A stretch of 64,000 bases of DNA from Akkermansia massiliensis. Its GTDB lineage: Bacteria > Verrucomicrobiota > Verrucomicrobiia > Verrucomicrobiales > Akkermansiaceae. Location: the NCBI RefSeq assembly GCF_023516715.1, contig NZ_JAMGSI010000002.1, positions 744,001 through 808,000 of the forward strand, read 5' to 3'. The notes below the pieces were generated by a model. It saw nothing but the letters and a program-made list of their open reading frames with translations, did not search any database and was not told where the DNA came from. How positions within the stretch are numbered: the first letter of the stretch is position 1; each line of letters starts with the position of its first letter. The translations under genes were made by a program, and so were the position numbers. This document shows positions 45,714 through 55,585 of the stretch, one piece after another.

Positions 45714-46394
45714 TCAGGATTGATGCGCGGAAAAGGGGACGAAGCGCCCCTTCTTTCCAAGAATAACGGTGTGAAAAGTGGTTTTCTTTCCTTTATGTGA
45801 GGCAGGCACGGCCTCCGTGCTCACTTCAAAACCCGCTTTTTGGAGTGTGCGGGCAAGCCGGACGTCCGGCCGGGCCACGGTGATGACCAGCAGGCCGCCC
45901 TGCTTGAGCGCGGCAAAATAGTCGGAAGCCTCCGCCACGCTCAGGTTCATGCGTTCATGCGTGGAACGGCACAGGATGGCGTGGAAGCTTTTCGGGTTTT
46001 TGCGGGCGATCTGGAGCGCCGGAGTGAATTCCACGCTGACGCGGGGATCGTGCAGGAAGCCGGGGCGTTCCCCGTCCATCAGCTCCTGGTGCCAGTCAAC
46101 GAGCGGCTTGCAGGGCTCCGCTACGATGAAGCGGGCCTTTTCCCTCTGGACCAGGTCCATCAGGGCAAACAGGGTGAACCCCAGGCTTAGGCCGTCCAGG
46201 AGAAAAGCGGGCTGGTTGGCCCTTTTAACCGGGGCTGCCGCCATGGCCGCTGCCGCTTCATTGCTCCCATGGGAAAAACTGGACGCGAGCTGCACGCCGT
46301 CACGAAGAAGAAAATGGAAGCCGTCCCGTTCCCAGAGGTCGAGAATGGAACCGTCGGGCAAGGTGGTGGAAGCTAATTTGGTAATGGGTTTCAT
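45714..46394 (-). CDS. Spermidine-synthase-like methyltransferase-fold protein
   Basis: About 226 residues from the ATG at 46394. The core resembles SpeE-type Rossmann proteins: the N-terminal beta segment LPDGSILDLWERDG, LLDGLSLGFTLFALMD in the place of the SAM-binding glycine motif, ARFIVAEPCKPLVDWH at the end of strand 2, VSVEFTPALQIA and FHAILCRSTHERMN. The motif I glycines are degenerate (GLSLGF), and the usual Asp pair of spermidine synthase is not evident, so the reaction is uncertain. It lies 15 bases upstream of the adaptor gene, same direction, and could be the first gene of that run. Confidence 0.7.
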   Translation of the reverse strand: MKPITKLASTTLPDGSILDLWERDGFHFLLRDGVQLASSFSHGSNEAAAAMAAAPVKRANQPAFLLDGLSLGFTLFALMDLVQREKARFIVAEPCKPLVDWHQELMDGERPGFLHDPRVSVEFTPALQIARKNPKSFHAILCRSTHERMNLSVAEASDYFAALKQGGLLVITVARPDVRLARTLQKAGFEVSTEAVPASHKGKKTTFHTVILGKKGRFVPFSAHQS

Positions 46395-46583
46395 ATGAAA
46401 TAATGCCGGATACACAGCGTAGGAAAGAACGCTTTTCAGGGCAAGTCCGGACAGCGTGTTTAGGATGGAATACGCTCCAAATTAAAAAAAATTGCACGGA
46501 ATTTGGGCTTTGCGCATTCTTTTTCTTGATTTACGGTCGGAAATAAGCGAGAGCTATCGTTCAGCACAGCTATTTTTTCCGAT

Positions 46584-47303
46584 ATGAGTAATCCACCTCC
46601 CCCCTCCATTCCGGGCGGTACTCCGCCTCCGCCCAGCATTCCGACTCCGCCGGCCGCTCCCTCCGTGCCCAAGGCACCGGCGGCTCCCTCTGTCCCTCCC
46701 GCCTCCGGCGCTCCTGCGGCTCCCGCCGCACCCGCCGCGCCGCCCGCTGCTGCTGCGCCCACCATTCCCCTTCGTCCCGCCGGGCTCGGCGGAGGCATCA
46801 AGCTTGGCGGCGGGTTGAAGACGGTTGCTCTCGGCTCCGCCACGACGCCCGTGGCTCCTCCCGCCGGTGCGGCACCCGCAGCCGCTGCGCCCACCGTTCC
46901 CCTGACCCCTCCCGGGGCAGGCATGGCGACCGCCCAGCTTCCGCAGGCCACCATCGGGCTGAATACCGCTCCTGCGGCCGCTCCGGTTTCTTCCGCCTCC
47001 TTTACGGCCAAGAAGTTTGAAGAAGATACGGAAGCGTCTCCCAATACGCTGCTCAATATTCTTTCCTTCGTGGCTCTTGCCTTTGCGCTTATTTTCGTTG
47101 GTTATCAATACGCCACGGATACCCTGGAAGCCCGTAGCATGACGGGCTGGCTGGGGAGCGACTCCAAGCCCGCTGCCGCGGCTCCCACCTCCGCCGGTGA
47201 AGAAGCGACCGATGACGCGGCCGCCGAATCTTCTTCCGATGACGCCTCCTCCGATGCCCCTGCAGAAGAGTCTTCCGATGATGGCGCCGATGCAGAAGAA
47301 TAA
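46584..47303 (+). CDS. Pro/Ala-rich single-pass membrane protein, unknown function
   Basis: A 239-residue protein of three parts: residues 1-150 are made of Pro, Ala, Ser and Gly with collagen-like and PPPP stretches; one hydrophobic helix (ILSFVALAFALIFVGYQYA, about 158-176); and an acidic tail of Ala, Ser, Asp and Glu. The first part has no signal peptide, so it is probably cytoplasmic, with the acidic end outside. I do not recognise it. It lies about 40 bases upstream of thioredoxin in the same direction, and the polyproline stretches make it a plausible client of factors that rescue ribosomes stalled at proline, such as EF-P. Confidence 0.6.
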   Translation: MSNPPPPSIPGGTPPPPSIPTPPAAPSVPKAPAAPSVPPASGAPAAPAAPAAPPAAAAPTIPLRPAGLGGGIKLGGGLKTVALGSATTPVAPPAGAAPAAAAPTVPLTPPGAGMATAQLPQATIGLNTAPAAAPVSSASFTAKKFEEDTEASPNTLLNILSFVALAFALIFVGYQYATDTLEARSMTGWLGSDSKPAAAAPTSAGEEATDDAAAESSSDDASSDAPAEESSDDGADAEE

Positions 47304-47341
47304 GTGAACATAATGACTGTTGAAATACTCTAAGCGGTACT

Positions 47342-47659
47342 ATGGCAAACGTATTTTCTGAAGCAAATTTTGAGGATGAAGTCCTGAAGTCCGACATTCC
47401 TGTGCTTGTCGACTTCTGGGCTACATGGTGCGGCCCCTGCCGCATGATCGCCCCGATCATTGACCAGCTTTCCACGGAACTGGCCGGCAAGATCAAGGTG
47501 GGCAAAGTGGATGTGGACGCCAACAACGGCCTTGCCGCTACCTATGGCGTGCGTACCATTCCCACCCTTCTGGTTATCAAGGACGGGGAAATCATGGATA
47601 CGATGGTGGGAGCCTCTTCCAAGGACGCCATCATGCAGCGTTTGCGTCCGTTCATGTAA
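47342..47659 (+). CDS. trxA: Thioredoxin
   Basis: A 105-residue thioredoxin, the standard length. The active site [10 protein letters not shown] (residues 25-34) has the WCGPC core with the two redox cysteines, followed by the buried Asp at the strand before it and the cis-Pro in RTIPTLLV (about residue 75). It reduces protein disulfides in the cytoplasm using electrons from thioredoxin reductase. It follows the Pro/Ala-rich gene by 38 bases and ends in a strong terminator. Confidence 0.97.
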   Translation: MANVFSEANFEDEVLKSDIPVLVDFWATWCGPCRMIAPIIDQLSTELAGKIKVGKVDVDANNGLAATYGVRTIPTLLVIKDGEIMDTMVGASSKDAIMQRLRPFM

Positions 47660-47680
47660 CCGGACTGGTTTATTCATTCA

Positions 47681-47723
47681 AGCCGGCCTGCTGCGGAATG
47701 TACCGCGGCAGGCCGGTTTTTTT
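47681..47723 (+). terminator. Intrinsic terminator after trxA
   Basis: CCGGCCTGCTGCGG (47683-47696) pairs with CCGCGGCAGGCCGG (47703-47716), one mismatch, followed by seven T residues. It lies about 25 bases past the thioredoxin stop. Confidence 0.92.
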
Positions 47724-47882
47724 GTTCCTGGGGCCTGTCTGAATGAATCCGGTGAAGGGAAGGCTAATAACGGACCGTCCGCCGGGGTAAGATTCATTTT
47801 TTCTTGGCAGGACCGCCATGGAAGAATACATTGTCAGCATGGGCCCCGAGCAGCGGGACCGTTCCTCTACTCCTTTGCCGTT

Positions 47883-49163
47883 ATGCGATTTATCTCTTCA
47901 TTCCTCTCTGTCTTTTCCGCCTGCTGCCTTCTTCCCGCCGCATGGGGGGCTGGCGACATGGCGCCGGATTTAAAATCCGGCGCGTTCTGGACCCTCCCGC
48001 AACCGGATTTGTTTGGGAAATATTTCAACGGGGAATCCGGAGGCTGGGTGGACAGGGACAAGACCCAGCTCCGGATTGCGAAGCCTGCAATCAAAATAGG
48101 GGAAATGTCCCTGGGGGAAATGCTGGTGCACTGGAAGGAAGGCGTTCCCCAGTCCATGACCGTCATGATGTACAACAAGGGGGACAACGGGGCCATTGAC
48201 AAGGATGAGTTTGAAAAACGCCTGGACCGCGTCAGGGAAGGGCTGACCGCTCTCACCGGAGTGCAGCCCAGGGAGTACCGGGCCACCCGGAAGGAGGCGG
48301 TGGTCAAGGTCAATGGCTGGTCCTGGATTTGGGACAAGGGGGCGATTACCCTGGAAACCAATACGTCGCGGGAGGGCAGGGAATTTGAAGCGGAATTCAT
48401 CCGGTTGAAGGCCGGCCCCACGGAGGCTTCCATCGCGAGGGGCGACGCTTCTTCCCGCGCCAGAAAGGCGGACATCAAGCAGCACGTCAGGAAAGAAGGA
48501 AAACGGGTGGTCATCCAGGACATTCCCATGGTAGACCAGGGGCAGAAGGGTTATTGCGTGGTGGCGACCGCCGCCCGGATTTTTGCCTATTACGGAATGG
48601 ATTACGTGGACCAGCACGAACTTGCTTCCCTGGCCAATTCCTCCGCGGAAGGAGGAACCAGCACGGCGGCAATGGCGGAGAACCTGAAAAAGATAGGGGC
48701 GCGCTTCCAGATCCGGATCAAGGTGCTGGATTCCCTGACGGACACCCGTGATTTCCGGAATCTGCTGAAAGCCTACAACCGCGCCGCCTCCAAATTAAAA
48801 AAGGAGAAGGTGGAGAATGAATATGACTGGTCCGGCTTCTGGGACAATGCGGACGGGGAGGTGCTGAAGCTGGCGCGCGCCGGATCTCCGTCCCAGATGG
48901 ACAAATGGCTCAACGCCATCAGGCCCTACATCACGGCGGGCATTCCCGTGCTGTGGTCCGTTCAACTGGGCATCGTTCCTGAGCCGCTGCGCCTGTCCCA
49001 GACGCGCGGTGGCCATTTGAGGCTCATCATCGGCTTTGACGAGGAAAAGAAGACGCTCATCTTCTCGGATTCCTGGGGTGCGGCCCACACGGAAAAGGAA
49101 ATGCCGCTGGCGGACGCCATCGCCATTACGACGGGGCGGCAGGTTATGCAGCCCTCCAAATAG
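47883..49163 (+). CDS. Secreted C39-like cysteine peptidase
   Basis: A 426-residue exported protein from the ATG at 47883 with a signal peptide (ISSFLSVFSACCLLPAAWG); the open frame upstream runs through the thioredoxin gene and its terminator and is not real. Residues 20-190 are a domain I do not recognise (Trp-rich, with YNKGDNGAIDKDEF). From about 205 the papain-like C39 peptidase domain starts: VDQGQKGYCVVATAARIFAYYG with the nucleophile Cys225, GGHLRLIIGFD with His378, and SDSWG with Asp396 as third residue. Such enzymes cleave peptides or bacteriocin leaders in other systems; no transporter is fused here. The gene is alone, between trxA and asnS. Confidence 0.85.
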   Translation: MRFISSFLSVFSACCLLPAAWGAGDMAPDLKSGAFWTLPQPDLFGKYFNGESGGWVDRDKTQLRIAKPAIKIGEMSLGEMLVHWKEGVPQSMTVMMYNKGDNGAIDKDEFEKRLDRVREGLTALTGVQPREYRATRKEAVVKVNGWSWIWDKGAITLETNTSREGREFEAEFIRLKAGPTEASIARGDASSRARKADIKQHVRKEGKRVVIQDIPMVDQGQKGYCVVATAARIFAYYGMDYVDQHELASLANSSAEGGTSTAAMAENLKKIGARFQIRIKVLDSLTDTRDFRNLLKAYNRAASKLKKEKVENEYDWSGFWDNADGEVLKLARAGSPSQMDKWLNAIRPYITAGIPVLWSVQLGIVPEPLRLSQTRGGHLRLIIGFDEEKKTLIFSDSWGAAHTEKEMPLADAIAITTGRQVMQPSK

Positions 49164-49268
49164 AGCCGTGCTGCACGCCCTCCTTCCGCTGCCGGAAGCG
49201 CCTGAATATTCTCTCCGGAGAAAAGTAATTCTGCTGGCATGGGAAAGGCGCTGTATTATACTTGCGCC

Positions 49269-50639
49269 ATGATCAGCAGAACATTGGTGAAATATGCTTT
49301 GAACAGTGAGGCGGAAATGCCGGACGTACTGATTCAGGGCTGGGTGCGTACGCGCCGTGATTCCAAGGCTTTTTCCTTTCTGGAAGTAAATGACGGTTCT
49401 TCCGTGGCTTCCCTCCAGGTGGTGGCGGATGCAGGCATTCCCGGTTATGAACGGATTGGGGAAATGACCACGGGCTCCGCCGTGAGCGTTCGCGGGGCTC
49501 TGGTTGCCGGACAGGGCAGGCAGCGATGGGAACTGCGCGCTGCCTCCCTGGAGCTGGTGGGGACCGCTCCGGATTCCTACCCTTTGCAGAAAAAGGGGCA
49601 TACGCCGGAATTCCTGCGTTCCATCGCCCATCTGCGCCCCCGCACCAACCTGTTTGGCGCCGTGTTCCGCATGCGTAGCAGGCTGGCCTATGCCATCCAC
49701 CGGTTTTTCCAGGAGAGGGACTTTTCCTGGGTCAGCACGCCCATTATTACCGCCAGCGACTGCGAGGGCGCCGGTGAAATGTTCCGTGTGACGACGCTGG
49801 ACGTGGGCGACGCCGCCTCCCGTGACGCAGCCCTGGATTTCTTCGGCAAGGCGGCCTACCTCACCGTGAGCGGACAGCTTGAAGGGGAGGCGTTCGCATG
49901 CGCACTGAGCAATATTTATACCTTCGGCCCCACTTTCCGGGCGGAGAACTCCAATACCACGCGCCATGCGGCGGAATTCTGGATGGTGGAGCCTGAAATG
50001 GCCTTCTGCGACCTGTACGGAGACATGGACATGGCGGAAGCGTTCGTCCGCTTCCTGGTCGGCGACGCCCTGGAGAACAGCGCGGAAGAGGTGGAATTCC
50101 TGACCCGCTTTGTGGACAAGGGACTGCGGGAACGCCTGGAGCATGTGAAGGAAACGCCGTTTGTGCGCTGTTCCTATACGGAAGCCGTGGATATTCTGCT
50201 CAAGAGCGGGAAAACGTTTGATTACCCCGTTTCCTGGGGCATCAACCTCCAGAGCGAGCACGAACGCTTCCTGACGGAAGAGCATTTCAAATGCCCGGTC
50301 ATCGTTTACAATTACCCGAAGGAGATCAAGCCTTTCTACATGCGTCTGAACGAAGACGGCAGGACCGTTACCGCCATGGACGTGCTGGTGCCCGGCATCG
50401 GGGAAATCGTAGGGGGAAGCCAGCGTGAGGAACGGCTGGACATTCTGGAGGAAAACATGCGCCGCATGGGCATGAATGAGGAAGCCTACCGCTGGTATGC
50501 GGATCTGCGCCGCTACGGCACGGTTCCGCACGCCGGATTCGGAGCCGGGTTTGAACGCCTGCTGATGTTCGTGACCGGAGTGACGAACATACGCGACGTA
50601 CTGCCCTTTGCCCGCACGCCGCGCAACTGCGAGTTCTGA
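49269..50639 (+). CDS. asnS: Asparaginyl-tRNA synthetase
   Basis: About 456 residues from the ATG at 49269 ([12 protein letters not shown]). A class IIb synthetase: OB-fold anticodon-binding domain first ([25 protein letters not shown]), then the catalytic domain with motif 1 around [15 protein letters not shown], motif 2 [22 protein letters not shown] written here in part, and motif 3 [12 protein letters not shown] near the C-terminus. The GAGEMFRV and [13 protein letters not shown] segments and the ending PRTPRNCEF-like tail (ARTPRNCEF) are typical of AsnRS rather than AspRS. It charges tRNA-Asn in protein synthesis. No transamidation genes are seen nearby. Confidence 0.95.
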   Translation: MISRTLVKYALNSEAEMPDVLIQGWVRTRRDSKAFSFLEVNDGSSVASLQVVADAGIPGYERIGEMTTGSAVSVRGALVAGQGRQRWELRAASLELVGTAPDSYPLQKKGHTPEFLRSIAHLRPRTNLFGAVFRMRSRLAYAIHRFFQERDFSWVSTPIITASDCEGAGEMFRVTTLDVGDAASRDAALDFFGKAAYLTVSGQLEGEAFACALSNIYTFGPTFRAENSNTTRHAAEFWMVEPEMAFCDLYGDMDMAEAFVRFLVGDALENSAEEVEFLTRFVDKGLRERLEHVKETPFVRCSYTEAVDILLKSGKTFDYPVSWGINLQSEHERFLTEEHFKCPVIVYNYPKEIKPFYMRLNEDGRTVTAMDVLVPGIGEIVGGSQREERLDILEENMRRMGMNEEAYRWYADLRRYGTVPHAGFGAGFERLLMFVTGVTNIRDVLPFARTPRNCEF

Positions 50640-50744
50640 CCTGCGCGGGGAAGCTTCCGTTTTTCCGTTCGGGGCGGCGTTGCGCGGCCCCGGAGCGGCC
50701 GCGTTGGCGAATGGGGAAATGCTTGTGAAAATTGACCCCGCCGG

Positions 50745-50787
50745 CAAAAGAAAACCCCGGCTTTCCCTTTGGGGAGCAAGCCGGGGT
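50745..50787 (-). terminator. Intrinsic terminator after the PEP-CTERM gene
   Basis: CCCCGGCTT (50755-50763) pairs with AAGCCGGGG (50778-50786); the minus strand continues with TTTTCTTTT. It lies about 25 bases past the stop of the leftward gene. Confidence 0.9.
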
Positions 50788-50809
50788 AAAATCGGTGCTG
50801 GGGCGGAGA

Positions 50810-51553
50810 CTACTGTCTCTTTCTTCTTAACAGCAGGGAGCCCAGTCCCAGCAGGCTCAGCGTGGCCGTTGCGGGTTCCGGAACGGTTTCATAGTTGATC
50901 AGTACCTTGGTGACGCCGTTTTCCGTGACCTGCGTCACGGTCGCCTGTACCTGGGAGTTGCTGGCGATGTTCAGGCCGCTCAGGTCCAGATTGAGGTTGC
51001 CTCCCTGCTGGGCGGATTTGATGGAAGCCAGTTCAATCGTTCCGCTTCCGGAAAGGCTGTTCATATCCAGCGTGCCGGTGAAGGTGACGGTTTTTCCGTT
51101 GGTCCAGAAGTTGGTGAGGTCCGTAGCGGTCCAGGAACCGTGTTCCGCCGCCGTAAAGGTGCCGAAATCCAGCGTAAAGTCACGGCCCAGTCCAAAGGCG
51201 TTGCTGGATTCAAATACCAGATGGGAATTGCCTTCCAGGGTAAAGGAATTGACGTTGAGATCCCCTATCGTAGTCGTGCAGACCAGGGTGCTTCCGGACC
51301 CTACCTGGACCGTATTGGTGGCGCCGAAGAAGGATTGCGCGGTGGACCAGGTAACAGTTCCGGCGTTTTCCCCGATGATGGCGTTGTCATTGGTGCTGTG
51401 CTGCGGGAAGTAGCCGTTCGGCGCGCCGTCCACCGTCCAGTTGTTGGAATCTCCATAGATCCCGTTTCCTGCCGCTCCGCTCCAGACATAGGTGGCAGCC
51501 TGGGAAATCCCGGCGGATAGGCAGCATAAAATGCAGAATGTAGATAATCTCAT
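50810..51553 (-). CDS. PEP-CTERM sorted surface protein with beta-helical repeats
   Basis: About 247 residues from the ATG at 51553 (an in-frame start nine codons upstream also exists). A signal peptide (FCILCCLSAGISQA) is followed by TYVWSGAAGNGIYGDSNNWT, the opening typical of autotransporter-like and PEP-CTERM proteins of Verrucomicrobiota, then a Gly/Ser/Thr/Asn-rich beta-helical body. The C-terminus has the sorting signal VPEPA, a hydrophobic helix and the basic end RRKRQ, recognised by an exosortase that moves the protein to the surface. The function of the body is unknown. It is a single gene with its own terminator. Confidence 0.82.
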   Translation of the reverse strand: MRLSTFCILCCLSAGISQAATYVWSGAAGNGIYGDSNNWTVDGAPNGYFPQHSTNDNAIIGENAGTVTWSTAQSFFGATNTVQVGSGSTLVCTTTIGDLNVNSFTLEGNSHLVFESSNAFGLGRDFTLDFGTFTAAEHGSWTATDLTNFWTNGKTVTFTGTLDMNSLSGSGTIELASIKSAQQGGNLNLDLSGLNIASNSQVQATVTQVTENGVTKVLINYETVPEPATATLSLLGLGSLLLRRKRQ

Positions 51554-51842
51554 GCTCAACAGATACTTTAACAGAGACACGGATAACGGATTTCCAATCC
51601 GGCGTCAATGCAAATGTTTGAAGGAGGAACACATCAGGCAAACATATCTTTACTACAACTTAAACGGAAAAGAGGGCACGAGCATTTAATTAATTCATAA
51701 TTCATTTATTGTAAAATATTTATTTTTTAATAAACCGGGAATCGGATTGGAAATCCGTGCAGACGTCATTCCTTTATTCGGAGATGCCGTTTTTAAAAGA
51801 AAAGATTTAATGTGCGGCAGGAGACAGTGGCTGAAACATACG
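51554..51842. other. Intergenic region of about 290 bases
   Basis: No supported gene. The stretch around 51660-51740 is very AT-rich and is the likely promoter of the leftward PEP-CTERM gene. No RNA gene or operator was recognised. Confidence 0.45.
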
Positions 51843-51876
51843 GAAAACCCTTTCCCGCACAGGGCGGGAAAGGGCC
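51843..51876 (-). terminator. Intrinsic terminator after the large autotransporter
   Basis: CCCTTTCCCGC (51848-51858) pairs exactly with GCGGGAAAGGG (51864-51874) around a five-base loop; the minus strand continues with TTTTCC. It lies about 45 bases past the autotransporter stop. Confidence 0.85.
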
Positions 51877-51918
51877 TACCATAACCAAGTAAAAGCATGC
51901 GCTGAAGCGCCGTCCTAC

Positions 51919-54900
51919 TTAGAACGTATAGCTGATGGCTCCGTTGATTCCATGGGAGGTCAGCTTGTTGCGGGTCTCGAACTGATAGCAGACCCGTGCT
52001 CCCCAATTGCTGGAGAAGAGCACGTCAATGCCGGCATTCAGGCGGAATGCGGTGCGACCGACGTTGACGCCGCGCACGTTCCAGGCTCCCAGGGGTCCGC
52101 TGACGTTGGACTTGGGATTCATGCGGCTCACATCCTGCGCCGCGGCCACCGTCAAGGCCGGGGTGATGGTGGTGCCGCCGTCCGTCTGGTAGGCGCGGGC
52201 GATGGTCACGCCCAACGGAATGGTCCAGTTCTGGGCGCGGGCGTGGTCAAAGGAGCGGCCGTAAGGTCCGCTTTCCGAGAAGCCCTTGAGTTCGGTGGTC
52301 ATGAATTCGATACCCGTGTAAGGCGTTACGAAGGCCTTGCCGAGTGCGAAGTGTTCCGTCCAGGTGGCGTACAGGCCGCCGCTGAAGGAGTCCGCATTTT
52401 CATTGCCGTTGGCGGCGGTTCCCATGATGTAGGAATTGCCCTTGAACTTGGAGCGTCCGTAGGCGCCGTAGCCGTCCAGCGTGAACTTGCTTTCCCTGAA
52501 GGGATGCATGCGGCCGTAGATCATGGCCATGAAGGAATCCACGTCGTAGTCGGAGCCGAATCCGCTCTTGTCCTTGATGTCGCCGAAGCTCTGGCCCACT
52601 GCAATGCCGATCAGGGAACCCTGGGCAGCCTTGTAGTCAATACCCACGGCATAGCCGCCTGCATTGTACTTGTAGCCGGAGATGCCTCCGCGGGCGTCCT
52701 GGTCATCCCAGTTGCCCATGCCGCCTACCCAGATGTTGCCGTTGCCCTTGGCGATCGTCTTGCGGGCGATCGGGGAGCCCTTGGCGTCCACCACTTCAAT
52801 GGTGTCTTCCGTCTGGCGGGCCATGGAGGCGGCGGACTGGATGCGTCCCAGGTCGGCAAAGCTCCTCAGCGTCCGGCTGGCGGCCCACGCGAAGTTCATC
52901 ACGTTTTCACCGCTGACGGACTGAATCATGTTGGCAGCTTCGTTCGGGTCCGTCACGCGCAGCAGGGTTTCATAGAACTGGGCGGCGGGAGAACCGGCGG
53001 CCACGTTCAGGCGGTTGCTTTCCAGAGCGGCCGCTACGGTGTAAACGTTGCCGTTGTAGCCGGACATGGGACCGTCAATGCCCCTCATGTTCTGGGTGAT
53101 GGTGGTGGTGCCTTCCGTCGTTCCCGGAGCCATGGTGGTGGTCAGGAACAGGTTGTTCAGCAGGCGTCCGGAAATGTCCGTGCCGTTCAGCGTGACGTTC
53201 ACGCTTTCCGTGCCCTTCTTCAGCTGGGCGATTGGGACGGGATTGCCGGTGGCGTCGGATACCTGGATGCCCACGCGGGAATTATCCGTGAAGGTGGCCG
53301 GGGTGCCGAAGTCAAGCACGGAGCCGTCGCTCAGGAGCAGGGTGGAATCGCCTCCGAAGGAGGCGGAAGCCCCCTTCATGGTGGAATTCTGCGCCAGGGT
53401 CACCTGGCCCGTCCGGATGTCGTAAACCGTATCGTCCGTGCCCATTACGGCGGCGCCGATGGACTGGAGGGGGCCGACTTTTCCGGTAGCGGCGTCCACG
53501 GTTCCAAAGGTGGCGTGGCCAATGATCAGGTTGCCTTCAAGCTGCTGGTAGGTGCCTCCGAACGTGTCGGTGGCTCCGCCGCCGCCGTAGACGAGGGTGC
53601 CCGTGCCGGTCTTCGTCATGACGGTCTGGTCAGCGGCCAGAGGGGCGGCGTCAGCCGTGGGGGCCGCGGGAGCCGCGGTGTCAATGCCGTCATTGATGAA
53701 GGTGTAGGCGGTGCCGTCCGTATAAACGTTGATCTGGGTGTTCTGGCCCGCATGCACGGAACCGAGGACGCCGTTGGACGTGTTGCCGGAAAGAACTGCG
53801 CCGGAACCGATGTACAGGGTCTGGCCGTCGGCCAGGTTGATGGCGGCCTTGCCGGCGTTGGTGGCGGTGTTGCCCACGACCTGGGTGCCGTCTCCGATGG
53901 AGATCTGGCCTCCCGCAGTGATGATGCCGTCAGCGGCGGTATTGCCGGTGATCACGCTGTTGGTGCCGATGGCAATATTGTCATCCGCCGTCAGGGTGGA
54001 ATTCCCCTTGACGGTGGTGTTGTTGCCCAGGGTGACGCTGCCTTCGATGGTGTCCAGCTTTTCCGTGCCCACAACCGTATTCCAGTTGCCGTCGTCATTG
54101 CTGTAAACCGTCTTGTTCAGGTCGACGGATTCCGCGGAAACGGTGGTGCCGTTCAGAACGGTGTTGTCTCCCAGGGAAACATTGCCGCCTACAGTCTTGA
54201 TGGTGATGGATCCGGCCGTGGTTTCACCAAGGACGATGCCGCCGGAAATGCTGTCATCCATGGAATCGATGACGGTTTTGCTGTTCTGGTTGTTGGCCGC
54301 GTCAAACTGTTCCGTGGTCACGGTGCCGATCCCGGCCGTGGAGGTCACGTCTCCGTTCAGCGTAACTTTGGCCGCCGGATCACTGACGATCTGGCCGGTA
54401 GCCGTCACGGTATCCTGCATGGTGACGTTGTTGCCCAGGACCACGGCCTGCTCGTTGGAATTGCTGTAGGTGTCGTAGGTCGTCCTGGTATAGGCCTCAC
54501 CTGCCGGGGGCGTGGAGGGGTCCACCGTGTGAGCCGCCTGGCCGGTAACGGTGACGGCTTTTTCCATGGAAACGTTGTCGCCGATGCCTACCTGTCCGTT
54601 CGTGGAAGTGACGGTGGCGCCTACCGTCTTGGGATTGGCGGCGTCATTCGTTCCTTCGATGGCAATGTTCCTGCCGTCAATGGTGGTGGTGTCCGTGGCG
54701 TTCGTGACTACGATGTCATTGTCGCTTCCCAGGGGTTCGCTCAGTGTGATGTCGTTGAAGCTGACCTGTCCATTAACCAGATCATAATTGAAATTAACCA
54801 GTTTGCCGCTGGGGTCCGCCATTTGGACGGTAACGTTGCCCGTTCCGGAGATGGCGTTCAACTGGGCCCGTTGTTCCTGGGTCAGTGTGATGTTATCGGA

Positions 54901-55077
54901 GCCTGCCGGCACGGTGATAGTGATGGTTGACGCTTCATTCGAGGCGGCAGCCTGGTTCCAGGCCGTCACGAATGAATCGGCGCTGTTGGCCGCATAGTTA
55001 GCTGCCGTAGCAACGGAGAAACTGCCAAGGCAAGCGATAACTGCTGCCAGCAGCATATGTGGGAGTCTTAATTTCAT
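51919..55077 (-). CDS. Autotransporter with repeat-rich passenger and outer-membrane barrel
   Basis: A 1,052-residue type V secretion protein. A signal peptide (MLLAAVIACLGSFSVATA) leads into a passenger of about 740 residues; its middle (about 170-460) has degenerate repeats of the form (V/I)xLGxNxxVxGxT, for example VVLGNNVTMQDT, VSLGDNTVLNGT, VTLGNNTTVKGN, ISIGDGTQVVGN, LYIGSGAVLSGN, each preceded by a variable strand, as in a left- or right-handed beta-helix. A linker with AWAASRTLRSFADLG precedes the autotransporter barrel (about 790-1,052), which ends in ISYTF with the C-terminal Phe needed for Bam insertion. No protease or lipase motif is seen in the passenger, so adhesion is the default guess. 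It stands alone. Confidence 0.88.
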   Translation of the reverse strand: MKLRLPHMLLAAVIACLGSFSVATAANYAANSADSFVTAWNQAAASNEASTITITVPAGSDNITLTQEQRAQLNAISGTGNVTVQMADPSGKLVNFNYDLVNGQVSFNDITLSEPLGSDNDIVVTNATDTTTIDGRNIAIEGTNDAANPKTVGATVTSTNGQVGIGDNVSMEKAVTVTGQAAHTVDPSTPPAGEAYTRTTYDTYSNSNEQAVVLGNNVTMQDTVTATGQIVSDPAAKVTLNGDVTSTAGIGTVTTEQFDAANNQNSKTVIDSMDDSISGGIVLGETTAGSITIKTVGGNVSLGDNTVLNGTTVSAESVDLNKTVYSNDDGNWNTVVGTEKLDTIEGSVTLGNNTTVKGNSTLTADDNIAIGTNSVITGNTAADGIITAGGQISIGDGTQVVGNTATNAGKAAINLADGQTLYIGSGAVLSGNTSNGVLGSVHAGQNTQINVYTDGTAYTFINDGIDTAAPAAPTADAAPLAADQTVMTKTGTGTLVYGGGGATDTFGGTYQQLEGNLIIGHATFGTVDAATGKVGPLQSIGAAVMGTDDTVYDIRTGQVTLAQNSTMKGASASFGGDSTLLLSDGSVLDFGTPATFTDNSRVGIQVSDATGNPVPIAQLKKGTESVNVTLNGTDISGRLLNNLFLTTTMAPGTTEGTTTITQNMRGIDGPMSGYNGNVYTVAAALESNRLNVAAGSPAAQFYETLLRVTDPNEAANMIQSVSGENVMNFAWAASRTLRSFADLGRIQSAASMARQTEDTIEVVDAKGSPIARKTIAKGNGNIWVGGMGNWDDQDARGGISGYKYNAGGYAVGIDYKAAQGSLIGIAVGQSFGDIKDKSGFGSDYDVDSFMAMIYGRMHPFRESKFTLDGYGAYGRSKFKGNSYIMGTAANGNENADSFSGGLYATWTEHFALGKAFVTPYTGIEFMTTELKGFSESGPYGRSFDHARAQNWTIPLGVTIARAYQTDGGTTITPALTVAAAQDVSRMNPKSNVSGPLGAWNVRGVNVGRTAFRLNAGIDVLFSSNWGARVCYQFETRNKLTSHGINGAISYTF

Positions 55078-55585
55078 GCTTTTTTATTTGTTTAATGATT
55101 AGGTGGTTATGCGTTCGTGACAATCACGGCGCCCGAGGTTTTAGATGATTCTCGTTCCGGGCTGTTCAGTGGGATGACATGGGAAGGTTTGATGGAGATG
55201 GGAATGAAAATGATTCAGGATAAGATGGTTGCGGCTATTGTCTGGCGGTCTTTGTCATGACAGGGTTTTTAAACCTGGAGCCGGAAAGGAATTCCAGAAA
55301 GCTTCCAGTAAATTCATTTTCCTGAGAAGAAAAAATATCTCATTGATGGTGAGGGATGTATGATGTTTTCTGGGTCCTCTTTTATTTTGCTGTTTCCTTC
55401 CCGGAATAATGGCCGTGAAAATGGTTCAAATATAAATAAGAAAATTTGTTTCCGGCTGTGGTGGCAGTTTGGATGCTCCGTTCCGCCTCTGCAAGAATGG
55501 AGCTTTCCGAACAGGGATGTGCCCAAAGCTGTGCAATCAGGCGAATTTTATTGACTGCCAACGGTCGGCAGCCTATTACCGGGGA
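55078..55585. other. Intergenic region of about 510 bases between divergent genes
   Basis: No supported gene. The region is AT-rich near both ends and should hold the promoters of the leftward autotransporter and the rightward esterase. A reading frame leading into the esterase from 55469 has no protein character and lacks the signal peptide that starts at 55586. Confidence 0.5.

Noticed and set aside
48795-50747. Long minus-strand frame opposite the peptidase and asnS genes
   Set aside because: It crosses two real genes and lacks recognisable domains.
51952-54930. Very long plus-strand frame opposite the autotransporter
   Set aside because: It mirrors the codon pattern of the repeat-rich autotransporter and has no signal peptide or motif.
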